Origin: Tubulanus polymorphus
Lineage: Eukaryota > Nemertea > Palaeonemertea > Tubulaniformes > Tubulanidae
Direction: 5' to 3'
NCBI RefSeq assembly: GCF_964204645.1
Contig: NC_134029.1
Location: forward strand, 17,938,450 to 18,002,449
Length of the DNA: 64,000 nucleotides
The notes beneath the pieces were generated by a model. It worked only from the letters and a program-made list of their open reading frames with translations, did no database searches and was not told the origin of the DNA. The position numbers were made by a program, and so were the translations under genes. How positions within the stretch are numbered: position 1 is the stretch's first letter; each line of letters starts with the position of its first letter. Below, piece by piece: positions 55,172 to 64,000 of the stretch.

Positions 55172-57623
55172 CTCCTCCGGATTTAGAAACTCAAGGCTTA
55201 CATACAAGAAAGCGAAATGACTGGGAAATGCATTTCTGTCGAAGCTGCAATTCTCATCATCAGTCAGTATCTGACTAACATGAGCCAAGTTCAAGCTTTA
55301 TCTTATATAGGAGATGTTTGTTTCATATGTTAAAGTACTACATGTACAACGCTGATTAATAGTGAAAACTCAACAAAATCAAGAAAGGAAAGTTTGGCTT
55401 AATCCAGGTAAAAGTCTAACTTTTATACTATGCCTGATAAACCCTATTGAATTGATAATGTCAAAATCAGTTTTAGCGAAACTGGACCCTATCACTGAGA
55501 ATCAACTTAAACGTTAGGCACAGGTTTCGATCAGTTTCTACCGATTCCAGAATTATCTTCTGGCACGTTCGTTTCGACTAGTACGCTCTACCTTTATTGG
55601 AATAGCATAATCTGTAGCGTAATAGCATTTTTAATCTATAAACTTGATAGGAAGCAGCCGGTAGAGTGCTAGTAATCCGGAGAATTGCTATTCCCAAACC
55701 GGAATACATTCAGTCGAAATCTGTCTTAAATTACCAATGTAGAAGACTTTTAATCCAGATTATTCAAAATAATCACTGGTCTCAAATGATCCAGGTAAGG
55801 TAAGAAGAATTATTAATCATAATGTACCTATCATCCAGAGATTCAGAGTTCACTCATACTGCGCTAGTGTAACATACCATTTTCTATCTGGTTTTCTGAC
55901 AAACTAGATAAATCTATCATGTTAGTAGGGTATACTTTCGGCAAAATTGTCACAGCATATGCACGCAATTACATAAACCCAAAGGCACTTTTACTGATAT
56001 TAAGCCGACGTTATAAAATGGATTGTTCCAGACTGATATCAAAATACAGCTAGGCACCAATAACATTTTGGAGGCCTCTGCCACCCACACACTATTTTGA
56101 CAAGAGGCACATAAATCATGACTGATGTGTTCTTTCCTTATGGCGCTGTGTGTGTACAGACTGGGCTGGGGAATTCTCGATATTCGCTGTATGCACTACT
56201 ATTATACTATTACTACTACTCTTCTCAACTGCCTGCTGACGTAAATAACCTATTTCAAAATGACAAATGAGTACGTCTATATGATTTTGGTAATAAATGA
56301 ACATTTTGGTAATTTCTAATTCAGAATTTTATAATTAGGGAAAATCCGTTAAGTATTGCATGATACATTAGGTTTCTTATTCGTACCTACCAAAAATTCT
56401 CTACTGGTAACAAAAAGGCCAGTAGAGTTTGTAATCGGCGGAAAATTATAAACCGGAATGCATTCATGTGAAACCTGCTACACTTAAAATCATGTTTAAA
56501 CTGTTAAATAGGTCTATAATATAAAAACCTATTTCCGTAACGTTTTGAAACTGCTTGGTTGCATTGCATCACCATTGAACAAAACCTAGTGCCCTAGTGG
56601 GTCCACACACACACATAGGGCACCCTCTTTATCTGGAAATAGGGATGGATTATCCATCTTTATTCATTCGACTTAATGACTTCATTCGAAGCTTGGGTAT
56701 CCCTTACGAACCCTCCAAACAGGGAACAAAAAACATTGGAAGCGGTTTCTTAGCAGTGCAGTGTATAATGTAGATATAGGCCTATACCGGTATATTAGGA
56801 AGAAGATAGTCGTGATATCTTAATAATGACGATTATTGGTTCAATAAATAAACATATATTATAGTTCAGCTATGTGATATAGGTTACCGATAGCTATATA
56901 TACATACATTAAGTTATATTGCTATAGTAATATATAGGTATATATTCTAGACTCAACCTATTATTATATGTGTTAAAGCGCTGATAAACTCCAATTCGAA
57001 ATCATCCCAGAATACAGGTTATTTCATAAGAAAATAATAAGAAACATTTTTAGGCTATAAAGGCTATATATCGAACCAGTCAGAACCTGAATTCTCATGG
57101 AATAATCCCTGACCCCCTGCCACCTAACAAACTTCTTTTAAGATTGATCCATGTTAATTAATGCAACTTGCTATGAGAGTTCGACCGATTATTCTCAGTC
57201 AATAGTGTCATTGCAAAACTTAAATAATGGAGAGTTTAGTGAAATAAACAGGTTTGTCTATGAAATATACGTTATAAATAGTCAATTGTGTAACATTACC
57301 GCTACAAAATCAATGAATATATGTAAATACACAGTAAAACACCCAAACAGTAAACAACGAGGCAAACAACAAATAATTCGATTAATACGAATTGTCCAAT
57401 CATTCATTTAGTTATCGATCCGCTATTTCCCATTAACAGTACCTAGTATTTTCATGTGCTCTGTGTCTCTGGAATGTACTACAATAATATCAGATCCAGA
57501 CTGAAGCCAGAATCAACGAGAACTATGTACAAGACAGATATACAGTAGGCTACACCTCACCCATCTCAGACAGGGCTTATTCGGACTAAAAGAAAGGGGA
57601 GGACGAAGCAAAGGTATCTTTAA

Positions 57624-58290
57624 CTAAAGGTTCAGGAACAGCGAGTCCACTAGTTGAAATGCTTCATGACGCCTGAGGGTCATCCTTATTACAGAGATGA
57701 CGTAATTTACCGAGATGAACCGAGATTTACTGAGATGAACCAAGATCAACCGAGATGACATGAAATATAGCATATTTATTTATTCCTTATCGATTTTAAC
57801 ATTTGAAATCATATTATATCAGTAATAAATACCTTCTAGAGTCATATTTTTCTGGATATTTTGTTAAAAAAATTTTGACTTCAAATACGTAATCTCGGTT
57901 AGCAATAAAATTTCATTGAATTTGATTGATCGACGATCTCATCTCGGTTAAGTTAAAAGTTATTTTTCTACAAAAATATCTGACAAAATATGTAAAATAT
58001 GACTCCAGCAGGCATGTATTACTGATATAATATGATTTCAAGTGTTAAAATCGATAAGGAATAAATAAATATGTTATATTTCATTTCATCTCGGTTGATC
58101 TCGGTAAAATACGTCATCTCGGTAATAAGGATGACCGACGCCTGACGATCTAAAAATTTCAATATTGAACACGCCCTTGCCGCCCAAATGCAGTTAAACC
58201 AATGATCTTCACAATCATAGAACATATGAGCTATAACTTTGCAATAGATTAGTCACAAAATATTTATTACCCTATTGAACGTTGTGGGAA
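57624..58290 (+). repeat. Dispersed repeat copy split by a MITE
   Basis: The left part (GGTTCAGGAACAGCGAGTCC, then GAAATGCTTCATGACGCCTGA) and right part (CGATCTAAAAATTTCAATAT, then AACCAATGATCTTC and ATAGAACATATGAGC) form one family copy once the 57677-58136 element and one 9-bp duplicate are set aside. Confidence 0.65.
57677..58136. mobile_element. Foldback MITE (Mutator- or Merlin-like) with 9-bp target duplication
   Basis: Left and right arms of roughly 160-190 bp are inverted copies, starting GGTCATCCTTATTA. A perfect 9-bp direct repeat GACGCCTGA flanks the element (57668-57676 and 58137-58145). Long arms, GG ends and a 9-bp duplication suit Mutator- or Merlin-type transposons. Noncoding. 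It interrupts an older dispersed repeat (57624-58290). Confidence 0.8.
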
Positions 58291-58919
58291 CGTGTGACGC
58301 CTAGCAGTTGGAAAGAATGGTTTATCAGGCCTAGTTGCACTACCAATGGCGGGTAGGCTACAGGGACAGGGAAAATGAATGCTTTAAGGGTAATAGATCA
58401 GGGCAGGGTATAGGTTCAAAGAAATGGATATTTGGCCAATTGCGCATTAGGCTAGTTTTATGCTATTTTGCCAACAGTGATTCTGATTATCGATGTTGTG
58501 CATAGAAGTTAAAGAAAGTATCTCGATGCGAACCCACTATATATGTGGGCTGGTGCAGTATATGGCCACAAAACCATCAGGTCACAGGGTCAAAATGTTA
58601 GATTCTTTGGTGAACCACTGACTAGGTCAACATTTCGTTACTATATGGAGCTACCATGAAGAATTAGGGTTATGGTTGAGTACATACAACCATTAGGAAC
58701 ATCAAAACTGCGGACACATCCTTAAACTGAAATCTTACTTGGACCGTTTTGCTAAACCTAATCATTGTAAATATTCGCATAGCTTCATAAATAGATAACG
58801 ATAGAATACCATCACATCATTTGGTAAAATATCCACAGTATAAATTCGATTAGATGACAACACAAATCCATGTTGCTACAGAATAAATTATCAAAATGTG
58901 TATTCACTAAATCCAGCAA

Positions 58920-59212
58920 GGCTGCTCAGAGCGCTTTGCACTTTTGCAGTATCAGTCATCTCTCCCTGGAGAGAAGTAATATCCGAGCAACTAACAAGCG
59001 CCCAGGAATCCTCTGTAAGCCCAGGTAACCATTAACTCCAGGGCGGAGAGTGGCAATGATGAAAATCGTTTTGCCCAGGGACACTACGGCGATAATGTAT
59101 GGCAGAAGGCCTATGGCGACTATCAGTATCGACATCGGGTTCAAACCCACACGACCTGGTTTCCCGAGAAATCTTTCAGGAGCCGAACGCCCTAGCCACT
59201 CGGCCACACCAC
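58920..59212 (-). mobile_element. tRNA-derived SINE (Leu/Ser-like head)
   Basis: On the minus strand a tRNA-like head has A box TGGCCGAGTGG (59196-59206) and B box GGTTTGAACCC (59137-59147). A central domain follows, with TAGTGTCCCTGGGCAAAACG, ATTGCC and CTCTCCAGGGAGAGA. The acceptor stem does not pair, so it is not a functional tRNA. The central part is shared with 9046-9275. Confidence 0.7.
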
Positions 59213-61239
59213 TCTACTACTTGATATATGAATGTAATAAAATAATGGCGTTTGTTGTTGTCAATTGTTGTGTTGTTTTTAGAGGGGGGAAGCGAAAATA
59301 GTAGCAGCGTAGTAGCTGTTGCCGAGTTCAACAATTTGAGTTGACTTTTTTTGAGATTGACAACGACGTTTTTTACCCAACTCACCACACACGCTTACTG
59401 CTGCTGACTACAATTTTTGAATGTCATTATTTCCATGCGTAACGACTAATCCTAGAATTACGATCGACTTATGGTCCCGAAAAGCCGATGTTTAAACCGC
59501 AAAAATATCAGTTTTTAAACTGCAAACTTCAACTTTTCACAAACAGGAAGTGCCGCACCTGTGGGATTCGGTATAGTTCGTCAGTGTTTCAATAGATGGC
59601 AGGAGCTACTTGTATGAGCGGACCGGAATGTGTAACGGACAATTACGGATAATGGCAACGGACATGTGATCATCTTTGCCTAGTGAACTAACATCAGTGA
59701 ATAGCTAGCTACCGGCAAAGCTCCTAAAAATCCGTCTTTGTTTTACCAATTTCAATTAGTAAACTGTTTCCCAAAGTGCCCCACCGGTCTATTCGATTCA
59801 AGGGGGTTCAGAAATTAGGTTACCAGTTTGAAGGTTTGGAGGCACCTAGTTAGTTACCTAATCGTTGGTGGTAAGCTATTTATATTCGGATGGGCTTATA
59901 CCTCATTTGTGGTTTGTGAAAATATCCGATCGTGAAACTAAACCACAGACAGGTTACTGACTAGGAGGCACCTTGCTTATAGTTTGTGATTTGTTTTTCT
60001 AATAATTCTCGGATCAAAAAGAGACCGTGTTAGCTTTTAACAACGATGTGCGCTCGCGATACTGCAGAATTTATTAGACCAGAAGTCCAGCTGATACTAG
60101 ATTTTACGTTTCAAGATGTCGGTTAACATCGATAAAATCAATTCTTTACTGACAGCTCGTTTATGTTTAATAAGATAAAATCAGTCCATTAATCTTTATA
60201 TCTCAACGCCTGATTTTTCACCATCCTGCTTCATTTTCTCAACTCAATGGTCATGCCGTTCATTCAGCCGTCCGAAGTATAGGCTTTGTGTTTTAGAGGC
60301 ACACAGATGAACTGAAGAAATACAAATTCCAAAACATTGACCAACTATCCAACTATCCAACTATTACTCAAATAGAAATTTTCATGATAAATATTCAGAA
60401 TAGATATCCAGATTTGCGAACATGGGCAGTTCGAGAGTTACGGCAAGACCAGTACTGAAGGGCTCTTCAACGTATGAAATATGATATGATTTAAATGATG
60501 TCGTTCGTACGTGGAATTTCCAACTCGATTCTCAAATGATCGTAAAAAAGGAAAACATTACCAAAAGATTGTTTTTCGCCTTTTATTCACGCCGAAGTTT
60601 TATTTTGAAAAGTTCATAAAAATGTTTTCAATCTTGTACTTACTCAGCCATCAGTTCATAGTTGATAAGCGAGCGATTGATGGTCAACGGATCCGTTAAA
60701 CCGCCCAGATCTCCAGGGTGCAAATCATTTTGCCGAGGCTGGACGTTTTGTTGAATGGTGAGGCCTACCTATAGATAAAATTATCAGTCAGAGAATGATT
60801 AGGCCTACTTCAATATCGCAGGCCAGAGTCGTAATCCTGTGTCGTGGATGGTGTGCATGTTTAATTCAGAAAAATGTCTGCCGTGATCCCGTTCATGACG
60901 TACGCCTAATGATTGCATGATAGTACTTCGAATAAGGAATAGTGAATAGGTTTGCATCCAAGGTGTAGATAGGGGTCTAACTATTTAGGTGCAACAGTGA
61001 GCGCTTTTTTAATGCGCCCAGAATTTTGCAGTTGAAATGCCCGCTGATGTAGATAGAGGAATATGAATGATACTTATTTTAAATACATAGTACACAAATG
61101 AATAAGAAAATCATAACGCTGAAATTTTCTACCCCCATTTTTCATATTCTTGCGTAATAAGAATCTTTTACAAATATGAAAACGTAGACGAGAAGATACA
61201 CAATATCCGTGTATGATGATAACGAGAGAACCGATACGC

Positions 61240-61270
61240 CTGATGATGGCTAACAGTTGTTAGCCGAAAC
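61240..61270 (+). ncRNA. Hammerhead-like hairpin motif (candidate)
   Basis: CTGATGA (61240-61246) is followed by one extra base, a perfect 7-bp stem (GGCTAAC/GTTAGCC, loop AGTT) and GAAAC (61266-61270). This resembles the hammerhead ribozyme core CUGANGA, stem II, GAAA, a motif reported in Penelope-like retroelements. The extra base before stem II and the missing partner strands mean it may be only a remnant or a look-alike. Confidence 0.35.
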
Positions 61271-64000
61271 GTCGCTCCTCAAATATAATCATTCTGATAT
61301 AGAATTTTTCAATCTTGGCTTCGTTATTGTGGGACTTCTCTCGTTATGAAAAAGAAATAACAAGATTTATACATTTAATGACTAATAAGAATAAATATAA
61401 GCTTATTTCAATTGCATAATTTAATTATTTATTGATGCATGTATCACCGTCATTTTTGTTCATATGCACACAAGAAATGTACATCTTCTCAAACATGATT
61501 CTTTATCCATTGATAAATCATTCAACAGTCGAGGTACGTTTTAAGGATTTTCTATCAACGTTGGACTAGTTTCATCAGTAGCCTGAAATGAAGAAGTAAG
61601 AGTAATTTCGTAGTTTTCACAAAATCCCCATTGATGATTGAATTATTCTAGACTCGATCTGCGGTATAAATCAGGGGGCAGTTGCTCGACAGTTGGTTAT
61701 AGAATTGAATATAAGTCGTTCGACCAGAAACAGTTTAACTGGGTCCAGGATGGTGGGACCGGCTCCAGAACTGTCGAAGTATACAGGGATTTACAGTGTT
61801 TTCCTCGCTTCGAAATAGCATTCGTTGTGATTATATCTTTGGTAATTGTTGACAATCCTCTGATTTTTAGAATATTAGAAAAAAAAATCAATCCAATTCG
61901 CAGAATTCGGCAGGCTACCAGTCTTTAGCCTTGGCAGAGCAGTATCATAAGTAAGATAGATGCTGATTGGTCTAGCATTAATTGGCGATGAGCGTTCTTT
62001 CCATAGAGTACGACCTCTGCCTTCTTTCGTGACACGTCACTCAGCCAACTCATCGCGCGATACACCTCGAAGATATCTGAGAGGTTTTTTATTTGTGATA
62101 GATTCTTGCAACGAAGAATTATTTGTAAGTGCCTATAGACGAAAGCATTTGACAATTTATTCAAATAAAAATCTCATTACCAGTATATTCATATTCTAAC
62201 TTAAATTCTGATAGCCTCATCCAGCATTTTATTGTCGGCCAAGGAACAACTTGTCGACTGGATAAAGGTTCTGAGAAATCAGGCACTCATTGGTGACAGA
62301 TGCATTTGAATTTACTTAACTCATGGCCAAATTGCGGGAAAATGCTTGGGGATTTGGTTATTTGATGAGCTATTTCATCCGTTTTCACTCAAATGGCAGA
62401 AGCCGTGTTTTCTTCTGGGAGCATTCCCAGGATCCCTGACTATCCAGCTTTGCCGTGTGCACATTATAAGAAAGGTCGGCGAAAAAGTTACGAATAGGAA
62501 ATTCTATTTTCGGTGAGAAAAACACATGTAGAAAAGTTAGCGGAAAAAATTGATATAGAAAAACAAATCACAGAAAAGTGGGCGAAAAGATTGCTGACTG
62601 AGTAAATTACTTTTCGGCGAGAAAGACAAGTCGCAAAATGACGCCATATAAGACTCGGATTTTGTGAAAATCATTTTTTGTGGGAAATAAGCTGAAAATT
62701 TTCAAGAAAATTTACCTTTTGCTCCCTGGATGTTTTTCGAATTCAATCGATTAAAAAACTTTGAAAATAATTTCTTAGTCGAACGGTGAGTGGTCGCCCG
62801 TGCGCCCGGTTCCGCTGTCCATTGTAATACCGATTCCGTTTTTTCATTTGTAGCCGCAACATATTCAATCAGATGGCGCCACCAACTGGAGTGGATTTAA
62901 TGAAATTTACGGCTCCCGAATTTTTCGCATCGTAGCAATGGAAAATCGAAAATATTTAATCTGTACGCTCTTTTTCAGTCTCAGACATAATTTACTCTAA
63001 CTTCATGGTGAAGAACCGAAGATCCGGGTAAAAGTGCAGATCCGCACCTCTCGTGATTGACTTGTGAGTCTTGACGCAATCTGCTGAAGCCTGAATGACA
63101 GAATCCAGGCTAAAATCTTTCTATCAATAGGGATTTCAGGTTGAAAATTTCTATGTGTCCTATGTGTCTTTTTAATAGGTTAAAATGAAGAAGGGGATAG
63201 CATAAGGATATAGCACTTTACAGAATCAAAATCGGTCAAGCGGTTCAAAAGTTATAAGCAATTAAAGGGTGGAAATTTGGGGTATATTTGTCATTCGATT
63301 GCGCAATACACTCTAGTTCATTTCCAATTAAAGAGTCAGACAGGAAGTGTCTAGGTTTTACTGCTTTTTAGCCTGATTAAAGTAGTAAATTCAACATTAA
63401 AACTTATATATCTCCCAAAATTTCTATCCGATTGAAACCAAACTTGCTCAGCACGTTGTTGGTAAAAAGAGTATTGAGATTCTAGAAGTATTTATGCAAA
63501 TATGTAAATTAGGCTAATTTGCATACTCATTAACTAATTAATACATACTACAATACCATTAATACACTATATGAGAGTTTCTTTTTCAAGATAAATGATA
63601 CTGGAATACATCCAATATCAATTTTGAGGTAAATGCAATGGAGACATCGAACAACTAGGTTATACCGGTTACCGTGGTAACCATAAGGTGAGTATTGAGG
63701 CGGCCATCTTGAATCTAATTAACTTCCACTGAATTGTAAATAGCTCATTTGATATGGCCTTTAGGCCTATATTGTTAACAATAATTCCTCTTCTAGAATA
63801 TCTCAATGTTCCTAAGATCATATTCCTGCATTTTGAGATGCTCAGATACTAATAATAATCATTATATTTTCAGATCCTCACTTGCCGCAGAAGAATCAGA
63901 CAATCATTTGAAAAGATTTATCAAGTTCAGAAAAAATGAATGTATTAAAATGAATGTGTAAACCCTTGTTATTCTTTCAGAGATCCTTAAAAGACATCTC

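Larger units (their letters stand above)
54644..64000. other. 5' flank or 5' intron of MYO9; no supported gene
   Basis: No reading frame here resembles a known protein or shows a chain of phase-consistent exons. The stretch is AT-rich. It holds a piggyBac-like MITE (54667-55171), a dispersed repeat copy split by a foldback MITE (57624-58290), a SINE (about 58920-59212) and a hammerhead-like hairpin (61240-61270). If the acceptor at 54644 is used, one or more noncoding 5' exons and the true promoter lie somewhere here or beyond the window. I could not identify a convincing promoter element. Confidence 0.6.

Noticed and set aside
58956-59207. 83-codon minus-strand open frame starting MAEWLGRSAPERF
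   Set aside because: This is the translated SINE; its start is the tRNA-like A box region, not a gene.
59130-59212. Functional tRNA-Leu or tRNA-Ser gene on the minus strand
   Set aside because: A and B boxes exist, but the acceptor stem does not pair and SINE body sequence follows directly.
61638-61928. 96-codon plus-strand open frame
   Set aside because: No recognisable domain, start context or neighbouring exons; composition is intron-like.
62787-62885. Plus-strand exon or start of a neighbouring gene (GTGAGT, later TTTGTAG and an ATG)
   Set aside because: The open frame from that ATG is only about 20 codons and no further phase-consistent exon could be found.
1-64000. CRISPR array, prokaryotic operon or phage
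   Set aside because: There are no regularly spaced direct repeats, and the coding sequence is split by spliceosomal introns, so the DNA is eukaryotic.

Overview
The window is animal (invertebrate) genomic DNA dominated by one large, intron-rich gene on the minus strand: an unconventional class IX myosin (MYO9, a motorised RhoGAP). I could thread 41 coding exons from an ATG at 54515 to a TGA at 68-70. Nearly all have GT/AG borders, every exon-exon phase is consistent, and together they give 6129 nt, or 2042 residues. That length suits the family (human MYO9B is about 2150 residues). The host is probably a marine invertebrate (lophotrochozoan or invertebrate deuterostome). The basis is AT-rich introns of 0.1-7 kb, many short non-autonomous DNA transposons, tRNA-derived SINEs with a shared central domain, and only one class IX gene visible. 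The species cannot be fixed from sequence alone.

Layout from the 5' end of the gene (right) to the 3' end (left). 54644-64000: upstream flank or 5' intron with no supported gene; it holds a SINE, a piggyBac-like MITE, a foldback MITE with a perfect 9-bp target duplication, and a hammerhead-like hairpin. 53661-54643: a CpG-rich first coding exon with the Ras-association-like N-terminus and the start of the motor including the P-loop. 46356-53660: the longest intron, full of repeats. 46355-22636: the rest of the motor in 18 exons, including the class IX loop-2 insertion (exons 13-16). 22386-21330: IQ-motif neck. 20700-4171: tail with a charged helix, Ser/Thr/Pro-rich linkers and Lys-rich segments. 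4078-3721: C1 zinc-binding domain. 3219-1284: RhoGAP domain with its arginine finger. 827-68: C-terminal charged helix and stop.

The gene forms one functional unit. The motor and IQ neck (calmodulin light chains) carry a C1/RhoGAP tail that inactivates Rho at the actin cytoskeleton. The notable features are a GC-AG intron at the motor/lever-arm junction, an in-frame read-through just before the C1 domain that would give a GAP-less isoform, a possible optional exon near 5.4 kb, a serine run written by a trinucleotide repeat in loop 2, and a rich set of small inverted-repeat elements, several in recognisable families and some nested. No CRISPR array, operon, rRNA or functional tRNA gene was seen.
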